Below, piece by piece: positions 23,521-32,954 of a stretch of DNA of 64,000 nt. Under the pieces are notes generated by a model. The model did no database searches and had not been told where the DNA came from. It saw nothing but the letters and a program-made list of their open reading frames with translations. This stretch comes from Sphingobacterium haloxyli (GTDB lineage Bacteria > Bacteroidota > Bacteroidia > Sphingobacteriales > Sphingobacteriaceae): the NCBI RefSeq assembly GCF_002980525.1, contig NZ_PVBQ01000010.1, positions 1-64,000 on the forward strand. The letters run 5' to 3'. Within the stretch, counting starts at the first letter, position 1, and each line of letters starts with the position of its first letter. The position numbers were made by a program, and so were the translations under genes.

Positions 23521-24426
23521 TCACCGTTTATGAAAACTCTTAATCGTCTTCTCCAATCCCTCTTTCGCTGTTAGTGGTAGCGTTTCAATACCGAGTGCTT
23601 GTTTGATTTTGGCATTTGATACGATATAAGATTCCGTTAATTTTTTTAGTCGTTCAGAATTTAGCGGCAGCGGCAAAACATCACCGATTTTAACTATACC
23701 CTTAATCAACCCCCCGGGGATATGCCACAGTCTAGGGCTTTTGCCCAAGGTGTCGGAAATTAGAGAAACCAATTCATTGGTAGATAAGGCATCGTCATCC
23801 GCAAAGTTGTATATGCCGGAAGATAATGCTGTATGCGCCAACATTTCATCTAGCAGATAGTTTAGATTGTCTATACTTAAAAATGAACGTTGATTGTGAA
23901 ATGCTGCTAAAGGCCAGGGAATTCCCTTATCTACCACTTTATACAACAGATTTAAATTCCCTTTGTTACCAGGGCCGTGAATCATACAAGGGCGGATGAT
24001 AAAAAGCCGCTTACGTTCCCGTAGTGTTTTCCCTAGAAGGTACTGCTCTGCTTCCAGCTTCGACTTCCCATATGCCGTGTACGGTTTACCTTGCACATCT
24101 TCTTGTAATACACCCTCGACAGTATCGGCTACTGCCTTGACCGAACTGAAATAAAAGAAATCTCGGATATCGGAGTTTAAGAAGACATTGAACAGTTCTA
24201 TTGTTAGATCACGATTGACTTTAAAATATTCCTCATCGGCGGAGGTATTTGCGGTATCGTGTGCTTTTCCAGCAAGATGTATAATAGCTGTTGCATTATG
24301 TTCGATATGGTTTTGCCAATTTTCGTTACGTAAACAAATTTTCTTGACGTTATACCCCCTTTCCGGTAGATATTGCTGTAAATTTTGTCCGACGAAGCCG
24401 GAGGCTCCGGTAATTACAATACTCAT
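23521..24426 (-). CDS. NAD-dependent nucleotide-4-ketosugar reductase (WbpV/WreQ-like)
   Basis: A 301-residue extended short-chain dehydrogenase: GASGFVGQNL nucleotide-binding loop at 7-16, SSVKAVADT, and catalytic Tyr-Lys in YTAYGKSKLEAEQ. The sequence family resembles the reductases that turn UDP-4-keto-6-deoxy-GlcNAc into UDP-QuiNAc or UDP-FucNAc. These are typically encoded next to a WbpL-type primer, as here. The needed C4,C6-dehydratase (WbpM/PglF type) is not in this window, so it must come from elsewhere if this assignment holds. Its start overlaps the stop of the beta-helix gene by four bases (ATGA). Confidence 0.75.
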   Translation of the reverse strand: MSIVITGASGFVGQNLQQYLPERGYNVKKICLRNENWQNHIEHNATAIIHLAGKAHDTANTSADEEYFKVNRDLTIELFNVFLNSDIRDFFYFSSVKAVADTVEGVLQEDVQGKPYTAYGKSKLEAEQYLLGKTLRERKRLFIIRPCMIHGPGNKGNLNLLYKVVDKGIPWPLAAFHNQRSFLSIDNLNYLLDEMLAHTALSSGIYNFADDDALSTNELVSLISDTLGKSPRLWHIPGGLIKGIVKIGDVLPLPLNSERLKKLTESYIVSNAKIKQALGIETLPLTAKEGLEKTIKSFHKR

Positions 24427-25505
24427 CTTTTCCTCATTTTATCGAACTTCTCTTTTACTTCCTGTTCGGGAGTCTGTAAATCTAATTTAGAGAGGTTTGT
24501 ATTATAAAAATAATACCTCTCCTGATTGTTTGTGTATTGAACGTTATTAAGCTTAATTTGTCCTATTAAATTACCCGTGTTTCTGTCGTTTTTGTACCCG
24601 TGAAAGGATATCCCTTTACGCGAACCGTTGTCAAAATGCCCATCGATATTAATCGAAACTTCCTTAGCTTGTTCCGACTTAAACAATTCAAACACAAGTA
24701 GAATTCCCGACCACTTATTATTATAAGTAGTTAAATTTATAATATTTATATTTTTGATCTCGTCATGTATTGAATTCGGTTCTATATCTAGACCGCTTTC
24801 AGGACTATTTCCATTTGTATTTGCTATATAAGTGTCGATAACATCCACACCAATTGCGGAGGTTATAGAGATACCGTTTCTCCTTACATTGTCGATAACC
24901 GCGTTCTGTATTTCTATATTCTTACTTGGAACATTGTTTAATTGCCCTATATATATACCATCACCCCACATATACTTCAAATAGGGAGAATACAGTTGAA
25001 TATTGCTCGAACTCTTTATACTAATCCCAAATCCCCATTGCCCCCTTTTGCCTAAATGCCCATAACGATCTCCTTCTAGGTTCGCATAAAATATTTTTAC
25101 ATTCGTAACGTCGGCAACCTGTAACATGTCATAATAACCCCTCGCCGTGGGCTTCAAAATTAATTTTGATTCTGGTTGGAATAATAGGACTTGATTGCTT
25201 TTCAGCCTCAACCCCTTATCAGAAATTTGCACAGGACAGTTTGGCAACAATACAACTTGGTGTCGATCCAACGCTCTCTGAAGGTTCATTGTATAATCTG
25301 CTTTACCGCTTCTATTGTAATTGTTTGGAAGATATTTCACCGCAGGATAGGCTGCCCTTTTGTACCTATTGTACTCCCTTTCATATTTCATCTTATTGAG
25401 ATGCTTATTGATGGTAGACAGTGGGACATTTTTAACAGTAAAATGTTGAGCGTTTACAAATAAAAACGCGATGTTCAAAACGAACAAAATTACTAATCTT
25501 TTCAT
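24423..25505 (-). CDS. Secreted right-handed beta-helix protein in EPS operon
   Basis: A 360-residue protein with a signal peptide (RLVILFVLNIAFLFVNA) and a body of parallel beta-helix coils. Repeated turns include VTNVKIFYANLEGDRYGHLG, VPSKNIEIQNAVIDNVRRNG and NINIINLTTYNNKWSG. It resembles pectate lyase-like/GH28-type folds, with an aspartate-containing GLDIEPN segment and GISITSAIGVDVIDTYI. Such proteins in exopolysaccharide operons are often lyases, hydrolases or epimerases that trim the polymer in the periplasm, but I cannot identify a specific family or active site. One-base overlap with the upstream glycosyltransferase (TAATG). Confidence 0.65.
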   Translation of the reverse strand: MKRLVILFVLNIAFLFVNAQHFTVKNVPLSTINKHLNKMKYEREYNRYKRAAYPAVKYLPNNYNRSGKADYTMNLQRALDRHQVVLLPNCPVQISDKGLRLKSNQVLLFQPESKLILKPTARGYYDMLQVADVTNVKIFYANLEGDRYGHLGKRGQWGFGISIKSSSNIQLYSPYLKYMWGDGIYIGQLNNVPSKNIEIQNAVIDNVRRNGISITSAIGVDVIDTYIANTNGNSPESGLDIEPNSIHDEIKNINIINLTTYNNKWSGILLVFELFKSEQAKEVSINIDGHFDNGSRKGISFHGYKNDRNTGNLIGQIKLNNVQYTNNQERYYFYNTNLSKLDLQTPEQEVKEKFDKMRKR

Positions 25506-26335
25506 TAGAACTGATTTAAAGTTTCTTTATTAATGTTATCTCTATCTTTATCAACAAACCACCCCCATTTATTAAAGTATTTTTTCGCTGAATCTATAAA
25601 AATTTTAAACAGCCTTTGACTTTTATTAGCGCCAGACTCATAGCCGTGATATACCGACACTTGAGGGAAATAAATGGTTTCATATTTTTCATACATTCGT
25701 CTAGACATATCCCAGTCTTCAAAATACATAAAAAAACGATCATCATATAATCCGATCTCTTTAAGGGCTTCCACTCTAAAGACCGTAAAACATCCGGAAA
25801 GTACGGGAGCTTTATAGACTCGATTGGCAGCGACCCCCCGAAGTTCATACCGCTCTATAAAACGATTGTATAAAAATCGTGGTGCTTTTAACTTACGTAA
25901 TATCAGACTAAACGGAGAAGGAAGTAGTTTCGGTAAATTCTGAATCGAACCGTCTAGATTCAAAATTTGTGGCATCATCATTCCAACTTTGCTGTTAGCG
26001 TTCATATATTCTACCATGGCCGTGATTACATCAGAATTAAAATACACGTCAGGATTTACAACAAAATGGTAGGTGATATTCTCGTCTATACTTTTTTGAA
26101 AAACAAGATTATGCGAAGCTCCAAATCCTGGATTTGCGGGGTTATGGACGTACACGATGTTCTCTTTGCCTTGAAAATACTCTTTAAGAGTGTCTGACGG
26201 TGAGTTATCGATAATATACAGTACATACGCAAGCTCAACTCTGTTTAATGAGCTAAGTATGTTTTCGATATCACCTAAGCTTGTATTATAAAGCACGATA
26301 GAAATATTAACTACCTTCAACTGGGATCCATTCAT
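25505..26335 (-). CDS. GT2 glycosyltransferase, rhamnosyltransferase-like
   Basis: A GT-A fold transferase of about 276 residues from the ATG at 26333-26335; the frame has another ATG at 26348-26350. [20 protein letters not shown] opens the fold, NPGFGASHN is the nucleotide-binding turn, FVVNPDVYF is the DXD-like motif, and [20 protein letters not shown] with [14 protein letters not shown] forms the acceptor side. This resembles WbbL-type rhamnosyltransferases, which fits the dTDP-rhamnose genes upstream. The 5' end overlaps the acyltransferase gene. Acts at the cytoplasmic face of the inner membrane. Donor assignment is inference. Confidence 0.82.
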   Translation of the reverse strand: MNGSQLKVVNISIVLYNTSLGDIENILSSLNRVELAYVLYIIDNSPSDTLKEYFQGKENIVYVHNPANPGFGASHNLVFQKSIDENITYHFVVNPDVYFNSDVITAMVEYMNANSKVGMMMPQILNLDGSIQNLPKLLPSPFSLILRKLKAPRFLYNRFIERYELRGVAANRVYKAPVLSGCFTVFRVEALKEIGLYDDRFFMYFEDWDMSRRMYEKYETIYFPQVSVYHGYESGANKSQRLFKIFIDSAKKYFNKWGWFVDKDRDNINKETLNQF

Positions 26336-26906
26336 TTTTTTTAAAATCAAACTTTTTTATAACTTTTGCAGGCGCCCCTACAGCTATCGAATAAGGAGGG
26401 ATGTCTCTTACTACCGCAGACATTGTGCCGATCACAGAACCTTCACCGATAGTAACCCCCGGCAAGACCGAGACAAATTCACCAATCCAAACATTGCTCT
26501 CTATCACCACGGGTTTTGAAATGATAGGTCTTGAACTCGGAGTTGATTTTGGAGAATCCTGATATGCCCCAGAGTAATTCCCGTGATTATGGTCCGTTAT
26601 AAAAACTTTACTCGCGATCAAAACGTTGTCCTTAATAATAATTTTCTCCACAGCTCCTATATGAACAAAATCGTTTATTTGAACATTCTCACCAATTGTA
26701 ATGAGCGCTGCGTTGCTCTTTTTTAAATCGAACGCGTCAATCCGGCAGTTAAAGCCTGTGGTAAAACCCTTTCCCACAACAACCAATCTTCGACCTCTTA
26801 TACGGAAAGGAAAGCGGATTAACCTAGCATTTCGAAAAAGGAGCTTCGTCCTAATTCGAAAATATCCTAACCAAAAGAAGCCAATTATTCCGTACTTTTT
26901 CAACAT
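26307..26906 (-). CDS. Hexapeptide-repeat O-acetyltransferase
   Basis: A 199-residue left-handed beta-helix acyltransferase. Hexapeptide coils start at about residue 75 ([40 protein letters not shown]). The catalytic-type His is in ITDHNHG, followed by [20 protein letters not shown] and [20 protein letters not shown] and ending [12 protein letters not shown]. It is like the WcaF/VatD-type enzymes that acetylate exopolysaccharide sugars. It lies between two GT2 genes and abuts the upstream one directly. Which sugar it modifies is not predictable. Confidence 0.85.
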   Translation of the reverse strand: MLKKYGIIGFFWLGYFRIRTKLLFRNARLIRFPFRIRGRRLVVVGKGFTTGFNCRIDAFDLKKSNAALITIGENVQINDFVHIGAVEKIIIKDNVLIASKVFITDHNHGNYSGAYQDSPKSTPSSRPIISKPVVIESNVWIGEFVSVLPGVTIGEGSVIGTMSAVVRDIPPYSIAVGAPAKVIKKFDFKKNEWIPVEGS

Positions 26907-27791
26907 TTACATTAAAAGTTTTAGTGTCTTGAACATAAAAAAGGCTGGGAGATAGACGATCTTGGAAATCATCTCCACTTTAGTATTTCGTCTATTATCA
27001 GGTCCGAATATCTTATCCAAAATCTTATCTACATGATAACAGTACAGATACGGCAATTTGACTATGAATGGTACGGTCGCCTTGGGATCAATCACCTTCA
27101 TTTCTCTCACAAGATTGATATAAAGGTTGGCCCTAACATTCAGATGAATACGAGCTCTTTGAACTGCGTTACTTCCCGAACGGCGAACTAACGTCAGGCT
27201 TTCATTGATAAGCCCTAAATCATTTCTCACGCCCATCAATATCCAAAGGTAACCATCTTGTCCGTACCTCATCCTTTCCGAGAATCTTAGAAAAGAGTTC
27301 TGTAAAAGCACTTCTCTTCTAACCATGACACACGGTGTACCGATATTGAGACTAACCAAACTCTTCGGGAATACTTTTCCTTGAAATCCAGTATTAGCGA
27401 TCTCATAGTACTTCCGTTTTGATCTGTCAGTAACCTCGTCAAAAGTAGAATACATCGTATGGCTCCAATTCAATTCTTCAAGATCCATTATTGACACCTG
27501 TTTCTCTAGCTTTGTGGGACAAAAAAGATCATCGGAATCTAGAAAAGCTATATATTCACCCGAAGCCCTATCAATGCCGAAATTTCGAGCGTGGGCAGGC
27601 CCTTTATTCTTTGTCTTAAAATAGAGGACTTTATCCCCATATTTTTTCAGAAAATCCTTATCATCTTCTGGCGACCCATCGTTGACAATGATTATCTCGT
27701 AGTCTTTAAAAGTTTGTCCCAAGACGCTATCGACAGCTTCTTCCAACCATCCAATTTGAGAATAAAAGGGAATAACAACACTTACCTTCAT
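26907..27791 (-). CDS. GT2 glycosyltransferase
   Basis: A 294-residue family 2 transferase: MKVSVVIPFYSQIGWLEEAV start, SVLGQTFKDYEIIIVNDGSP (UDP-binding Asp), NKGPAHARNFGI, YIAFLDSDDLF with the DXD metal motif near residue 91, and a helical C-terminal region. It adds one sugar of the repeat unit on the cytoplasmic face of the membrane. The ATG overlaps the stop of the upstream GT4 gene by four bases. Donor and linkage unknown. Confidence 0.88.
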   Translation of the reverse strand: MKVSVVIPFYSQIGWLEEAVDSVLGQTFKDYEIIIVNDGSPEDDKDFLKKYGDKVLYFKTKNKGPAHARNFGIDRASGEYIAFLDSDDLFCPTKLEKQVSIMDLEELNWSHTMYSTFDEVTDRSKRKYYEIANTGFQGKVFPKSLVSLNIGTPCVMVRREVLLQNSFLRFSERMRYGQDGYLWILMGVRNDLGLINESLTLVRRSGSNAVQRARIHLNVRANLYINLVREMKVIDPKATVPFIVKLPYLYCYHVDKILDKIFGPDNRRNTKVEMISKIVYLPAFFMFKTLKLLM

Positions 27792-28897
27792 ATAAAATTC
27801 ATCAAGAGATCATTTAGTTGAGTTGCATGATCTCGTTTCTTATCATTTAAATAGTTAATGATAGTTTTTGTACCACCATCAGCAATAGCTTGCAACAATG
27901 TAGGATTGTTCAATAAAAGCTCTACCTTTTCAATGATACTATTTACGTCCCGTGGCTTTATCTCCGAACAGTTTAGTCCGTCTTTCATAAGAAACTCGAC
28001 CGAACCGACAAAAGTTGTAATTATAGGCAGATGCATCATCATAGCCTCATACAGCACTCTAGGGAAACCTTCATGATATGACGGGAGTATTAATAAATCA
28101 TTATCCAAGTAAACCTCCTTTAACTGATCGCTATCAGAAATCATACCGTGAAATCGTACGTGATCTTCTATTAAATTACGCTCCACATGCTCTTGCAACT
28201 TCATATAGTCTTTCCCACTCCCTACCAAGTTTAGATACACAGGATACCCCCTGCGAATTAATATTGCAGTTGCGTCCAGTAGCTCTAAGAGCCCCTTATC
28301 CAAAACCAATCGTCCTACGTAGAGGAGATTGATTTGTGACTTGATCGTTATAGCTCTGTCCATGATGATATCTTGTTCTACAAACCCTATCATCGGTCTT
28401 ATGGTGAAACTATTAGAGTTTACAAGAGATATCTTGTTCGTAAAATCGGGGGAAATTGTAAGTACTACCTTCGCTTTTTTGAGAAGAACTCGCGAAATGC
28501 CAGACGTAAGTCCCTCCTCCCCTCGGACGTAAATACCGTAGGGTTTGTTATACAAAAGGCACAAAAAAGCGATTACCTGACATATCGGTCCTGGGTAAAA
28601 AATATAAACAAAATCATGTCGCCTAATAGCATACTGGATCTTAAAAAAGGCTTTCACAAACGGCAAAAACCGTCCTTTTCGGCGTTTCACTTCATAAACA
28701 TTTATGCCCCGGCCTCTAATGTTAAAATTAGCAAAGTTATCCTTTTCCGTTTTCGGTTGGCTAATCTGAAAAGTACTTACATCATTCCCACATTCTTTTA
28801 ATCTAACAAAAAAGTTTCCGGTTTCTTTATTAAGATACAATCCATGCTCATCCTCATAAAATATCGTGTTGTTTATTAACAATAATTTTCTTCCCAT
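27788..28897 (-). CDS. GT4 glycosyltransferase
   Basis: A 369-residue GT-B fold enzyme. The N-terminal domain contains the acceptor side (FVYIFYPGPICQVIAFLCLL, NKPYGIYVRGEEG). The C-terminal domain has the GT4 nucleotide-sugar site: INLLYVGRLVLDKGLLELLD, YLNLVGSGKDYMKLQEHV, VRFHGMISDSDQLKEVYLD and the EX7E motif in LPSYHEGFPRVLYEAMMMHL. Retaining transferase for one sugar of the repeat unit. Operon member between the polymerase gene and a GT2 gene. Confidence 0.9.
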   Translation of the reverse strand: MGRKLLLINNTIFYEDEHGLYLNKETGNFFVRLKECGNDVSTFQISQPKTEKDNFANFNIRGRGINVYEVKRRKGRFLPFVKAFFKIQYAIRRHDFVYIFYPGPICQVIAFLCLLYNKPYGIYVRGEEGLTSGISRVLLKKAKVVLTISPDFTNKISLVNSNSFTIRPMIGFVEQDIIMDRAITIKSQINLLYVGRLVLDKGLLELLDATAILIRRGYPVYLNLVGSGKDYMKLQEHVERNLIEDHVRFHGMISDSDQLKEVYLDNDLLILPSYHEGFPRVLYEAMMMHLPIITTFVGSVEFLMKDGLNCSEIKPRDVNSIIEKVELLLNNPTLLQAIADGGTKTIINYLNDKKRDHATQLNDLLMNFI

Positions 28898-28938
28898 TTC
28901 AGTTTCTTTAACAGAATAAAAATTTACTACAATTGCCG

Positions 28939-30201
28939 TTATCGATAGACATACCTTTTATTACCCCTATGCAATAACGCGTAAATTAAAAATAATAGAA
29001 AACATATAACTCGCGTAAATTCAGCGTAGAAATGCACAAATACACCAAAAAGTAAAATTGAAGAAAAGAAAAAAATCATAATTAGATAGTAGAAATCAAT
29101 TCTGTTTTTTCCCCAAAAAATGATTCTGGTTGAAAGAGCTATAACCACACAATATATAATAGTCACGACGATATTTGATGCCATCATAATATCGCCCATA
29201 AAAGTATTGAAAATCCCGTGAAAAATACCCGTCTCTGCGGACATAATTCTATTCAGCTCGGGACTAGAAGAAATATCGTTGTCGACAAACAATTTGAAGT
29301 ACAAAGGGAATACCTTTTGCAGAGTAAAACCCTGATAGGGATGTTCATCAAAAAAATAGCAGAAATGGATAAAAGATTGGCCAGCATAATATATCATTGA
29401 ACCGCCTGAACCTGTATCCGAATTATCAAACCGCTGGAATGTAAGCATTAAAAAATATGTTAGTATAATCGAGATAATGCCCACTGACAACTTAATATTT
29501 TTTTTTCGTTGCTTTTTCGACATAGCCTTCCAAAATAGCAAGATAAAAAAGCCATAGGCGATTGCCCAATATATTACCTTTGACCTGTCAACTCCAACTA
29601 TTGCGAAGATCAAAATGGTAGTTGAAGAAATAAATAGAAATGAGTTAAAAAGCTTAGACTTTTGTAAAAAACAGATACTATAAAAGTAAAACAACAACAT
29701 AACCATTGAGACCGAGGCAAAAACATTCGCGGTAACAACGATCGGTCGAAGAAAGCTAGGGACGTTATTGAAGATCGAAACTTCCTCTCCCTCCCCTTGA
29801 GCTATAAGGAGCCTGATTTCACTCATGTCGCCCGACAGCACTCTAACGATAATAGTAGCAGAAGAAAATAAAACAACAAAGAATACTACGATGTAAAAAT
29901 AGGAAATGGCGTTAAAATACTTAGGTTCTAGACGACTAATATTTTGTACTTTTAATGGAGCCAACTTGAAGAACGGATAAATCAGAAGAGTTAAAAGAGT
30001 GCAATATAAGATCGTCGGCAACATAGTTATCTCGTAATACTGCGTATACCGGATTCGCAGTCCATAAACATCCACGAGGATTGAACAAAAAGAAGAAATC
30101 AAATAAAGCAAAATAATATAAGCGCTAATATCAAAGTACCTTTTCCTAACTAGCACAAAAACTAGAAGGAGAAGAAAATAGAAAAAAGGAACTGCAACCA
30201 T
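28939..30201 (-). CDS. wzy: Wzy-like repeat-unit polymerase
   Basis: A 420-residue, strongly hydrophobic protein with about 11-12 predicted membrane segments and one larger periplasmic loop (around residues 225-300, with RFDNSDTGSGGSMIYYAG). There is no conserved motif I can name, which is typical of Wzy polymerases. The assignment rests on topology, length and position next to the Wzx flippase in a Wzx/Wzy-type operon. The coding sequence is visibly AT-richer than the sugar-nucleotide genes upstream. Confidence 0.75.
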   Translation of the reverse strand: MVAVPFFYFLLLLVFVLVRKRYFDISAYIILLYLISSFCSILVDVYGLRIRYTQYYEITMLPTILYCTLLTLLIYPFFKLAPLKVQNISRLEPKYFNAISYFYIVVFFVVLFSSATIIVRVLSGDMSEIRLLIAQGEGEEVSIFNNVPSFLRPIVVTANVFASVSMVMLLFYFYSICFLQKSKLFNSFLFISSTTILIFAIVGVDRSKVIYWAIAYGFFILLFWKAMSKKQRKKNIKLSVGIISIILTYFLMLTFQRFDNSDTGSGGSMIYYAGQSFIHFCYFFDEHPYQGFTLQKVFPLYFKLFVDNDISSSPELNRIMSAETGIFHGIFNTFMGDIMMASNIVVTIIYCVVIALSTRIIFWGKNRIDFYYLIMIFFFSSILLFGVFVHFYAEFTRVICFLLFLIYALLHRGNKRYVYR

Positions 30202-30234
30202 AACAATCCGAAATTAAGACCCATTAAAAACCGA

Positions 30235-31635
30235 CTAAGATAGTACCTTTTTTACTTTATAATAGTCTTCCTTAAAAAATAAACCATAATATAGCAACAC
30301 ACCTATCGAAATAACGCTCCTTAACACTAAGCCACCTCCGTCCAAAAGAATAAAGAAAACAATTGCCATACAGGGAATTAAAAGAAGAAGAAATCTTTTC
30401 CAACTGAAATCGATGGGATATAATATATTTGAAACAAACCATGCTCCAACAACCAATACAAAATTGGTTATTATCATAGATGCGACTACGCCCATCAAAT
30501 CAAAAGACTCGGTAAAAAAGTAAAGAGTTGTTAAGTTTACCACAACTGAGACGAAAAAGACGTAACTAAGATAGATCGTTTTTTCAGTGATTTTTGGTCC
30601 AATATCCACAACTTCCTTAATGATATAAAATGCAAAAAAAAGAGCTAACCCCCCGACATACCTGTAAGAACCATAAAAGGGTTCTGAAGTTACCAATAGA
30701 ACGATTTCCCGACTATACAACGCAATTAAACTAACCCCTAAAAAAACAATAGCACTTAATAATGGTAAAACATGTTTAAATACGACTTTATTATTTTTGT
30801 TTTGAAACTGTTTATGCATAAACGGGGTCCAAGCCATAATAAAGGCGCTATTAATTATCTGCACACTTGAAGCCAACTTCAACGAGACTGAGTACAAACC
30901 AATCGTACTCAAACTCAAATACCCAAGCATAAAGAAACGATTAGCTTGCGCTAACATCATGCTACCAAGCCGTGCAGGTAACTGAGGTAGGGCATATTTA
31001 AAAGCTTTGATCTGGAGCAAAGGCGAGAACCGCACTACGAAATTACTTTTAACATAAAAAGTTACTAGTAAGGTCGAAAAAGCCAGACTTAAAATCTGGG
31101 CATAGAAAACACCGCCCAGTTTATCTTCACCAAGAACCACAAATAAATACGCGAACACCAGATTAAGAACGACTTTTAAAAGAATAACTTTCAGAAAGTC
31201 TTTATTACGACCTTCAAACCTTAATAGTATTAATCCAAGCATACTCAAGTTGGCCAACGGCAACTGAATTCCCACGAACAAAAATAAATTGGCGTATTCG
31301 CCAGTTGCAAATAGGTAAACGGAAAGGTGCTTTGAAAAAAGAAAAATTAATGAGCCGATTAAAATGGAGAAAAGCAAGATGGTACCATATATATTGGTCA
31401 CCATCATACTTCGTTTAACACGACTATATTGGTAATAATATCTCTGTAACGATGTCTCCAACTGCAAAAGAGAAAATACAATTCCAATTGCCAAACCCGT
31501 CGACATCATGTCTATAACGCCGTATACTTCTGTGCTAAAATAACGGGTATAGATTGGCAATAAAATAAACCCCAAAATTTTCTCGATAGAAGTTGCTAGG
31601 CCAAATGATAAAAAAGCCTTTAAGAAATTACCCAT
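30235..31635 (-). CDS. wzx: Wzx-like lipid-linked oligosaccharide flippase
   Basis: About 466 residues from the ATG at 31633-31635, with 12-14 membrane helices in the pattern of the MOP/PST flippases. N-terminal FLSFGLATSIEKILGFILLP and YTRYFSTEVYGVIDMMSTGL are typical (the YlxxxGvlg pattern of Wzx), and mid-protein LPARLGSMMLAQANRFFMLG is also characteristic. It moves the finished repeat unit on undecaprenyl diphosphate to the periplasm for Wzy. Its start overlaps the end of the preceding glycosyltransferase gene. Confidence 0.88.
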   Translation of the reverse strand: MGNFLKAFLSFGLATSIEKILGFILLPIYTRYFSTEVYGVIDMMSTGLAIGIVFSLLQLETSLQRYYYQYSRVKRSMMVTNIYGTILLFSILIGSLIFLFSKHLSVYLFATGEYANLFLFVGIQLPLANLSMLGLILLRFEGRNKDFLKVILLKVVLNLVFAYLFVVLGEDKLGGVFYAQILSLAFSTLLVTFYVKSNFVVRFSPLLQIKAFKYALPQLPARLGSMMLAQANRFFMLGYLSLSTIGLYSVSLKLASSVQIINSAFIMAWTPFMHKQFQNKNNKVVFKHVLPLLSAIVFLGVSLIALYSREIVLLVTSEPFYGSYRYVGGLALFFAFYIIKEVVDIGPKITEKTIYLSYVFFVSVVVNLTTLYFFTESFDLMGVVASMIITNFVLVVGAWFVSNILYPIDFSWKRFLLLLIPCMAIVFFILLDGGGLVLRSVISIGVLLYYGLFFKEDYYKVKKVLS

Positions 31636-32530
31636 TACCATCAAATCTATTCAACCAACTATTAAAATCATATTTATTCACTATATCCGGATTAATCGAC
31701 TTATAAGGCTCATCTATAAATTGTCTAATAGATTCTAAGTTATCTTTCTCGAGGACAAAAATATTATGTGGACTATAAAAATCTTGATTCAAAATACTTA
31801 AATCGTTGGTAATCAATTTTTTGCAAAAAAACAAAGACTCCATAGCACGCAATGTCAATCCCGTTTGTCCTTGGGGCATTATATCTATGATACAGCTCGA
31901 TTGAGATAACAAATACAGGTACTCGTGATATGGTATAGGTTTTTTCTCTTCTATTTCCTTTTCCTTCTTATCAGGAACTATATAAAAGTAAGTATTAATC
32001 GACCACCGGTCTAATTTTTTTTTCAGCCCTTCTAGGAATTCTCTTCGGCCCTTGTTAATTCCCAGAAAAAAAGCGTCATATTTTATTTTTTCACTTTGTA
32101 GCGAAATGCCTCTGAAGTAAAATGTTGTGTTAAAATTCAATGCATATCTTACGCAGTCGGCTGGATCGAAAGACCAAATCTCAGCAAGTGAATAGAGTTC
32201 GTTTCGGGGGACTCCCATACGGAAAGCAGGGTTCCAATACCAAAAAATAATCCTTATATTTGGGTATCTCTTTTTTATTCGTCTTATAAATGTATAATCC
32301 CTGGTCGCAAAAACTAGTACTGTATTGTATGAGGAGAGATTCTGCACCCAACTTTCATACCATACGCTACAGAATATATTAAGTTTTAAAAAAGCTCTTT
32401 TAAAAAGACTTATAACAAAATTTCTCTTCCTATAGATTCTAAAAACATCGGTCTCTTGAGATTCCATATAACTCATAAAATATTCTACTGAATCATATAA
32501 AATCAATGTTTTCTTACTCTTGCTCATCAC
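31628..32530 (-). CDS. Putative glycosyltransferase, CgeB-like C-terminus
   Basis: A 300-residue soluble protein. The N-terminal half (LILYDSVEYFMSYMESQETD; RRIKKRYPNIRIIFWYWNPA) looks like the first Rossmann domain of a GT-B enzyme. The C-terminal half has SSCIIDIMPQGQTGLTLRAM and ESLFFCKKLITNDLSI, as in the CgeB-like/spore-protein glycosyltransferases (a degenerate EX7E region). It sits in the glycosyltransferase block between flippase and acetyltransferase genes with overlaps at both ends. Function as a transferase is likely; donor unknown. Confidence 0.68.
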   Translation of the reverse strand: MMSKSKKTLILYDSVEYFMSYMESQETDVFRIYRKRNFVISLFKRAFLKLNIFCSVWYESWVQNLSSYNTVLVFATRDYTFIRRIKKRYPNIRIIFWYWNPAFRMGVPRNELYSLAEIWSFDPADCVRYALNFNTTFYFRGISLQSEKIKYDAFFLGINKGRREFLEGLKKKLDRWSINTYFYIVPDKKEKEIEEKKPIPYHEYLYLLSQSSCIIDIMPQGQTGLTLRAMESLFFCKKLITNDLSILNQDFYSPHNIFVLEKDNLESIRQFIDEPYKSINPDIVNKYDFNSWLNRFDGNG

Positions 32531-32954
32531 AGGACTTTATAAATTTACTTGGAACCCCGCCTACTACGGTGTTAGCTAAAACATCCTTTATTACAACTGC
32601 ATTAGCTCCAATCATAGCATTTTCACCAATGTTTATATTTCCTAAAATACACGCACCAGAACCTATAAATACATTGTTCTCAATAGTAGGAGCACCTCTC
32701 CCATTTCTTCCGCCGATGGTGACGTTGTGCATGATCGTGACATTTTCTCCAATAACAGCCTTTTCATGTAATACGACTCCCAATCCGTTATGTTTAAGCA
32801 CTGTTCCTTTACCAATCTTAACATTCGGAGGAATATCGGCCGAACAGGTGACTCTAATAAACCATTGGATAACTTTGGGTATGGCTGGTACCTTTTTTTT
32901 ATACAAAGTATACATTACTCTAATGCACTTCATAATTAAATTCGGCTCTTTCAT
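32514..32954 (-). CDS. Serine-acetyltransferase-like O-acetyltransferase for EPS
   Basis: A 146-residue left-handed beta-helix protein similar in its repeats to CysE (IPPNVKIGKGTVLKHNGLGV, VTIMHNVTIGGRNGRGAPTI). It ends VVGGVPSKFIKSCDEQE and lacks the N-terminal helical domain of true serine acetyltransferases. In capsule clusters such short forms acetylate sugars. The MHNVTIGG segment carries the catalytic-type His. It overlaps the rfbA stop by one base (TAATG) and the next gene by 17 bases. It is unlikely to be a cysteine-biosynthesis enzyme. Confidence 0.8.
   Translation of the reverse strand: MKEPNLIMKCIRVMYTLYKKKVPAIPKVIQWFIRVTCSADIPPNVKIGKGTVLKHNGLGVVLHEKAVIGENVTIMHNVTIGGRNGRGAPTIENNVFIGSGACILGNINIGENAMIGANAVVIKDVLANTVVGGVPSKFIKSCDEQE

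Noticed and set aside
32514-32954. CysE serine acetyltransferase for cysteine synthesis
   Set aside because: It lacks the N-terminal helical domain and sits within the glycan operon with overlaps; sugar acetylation is more likely.
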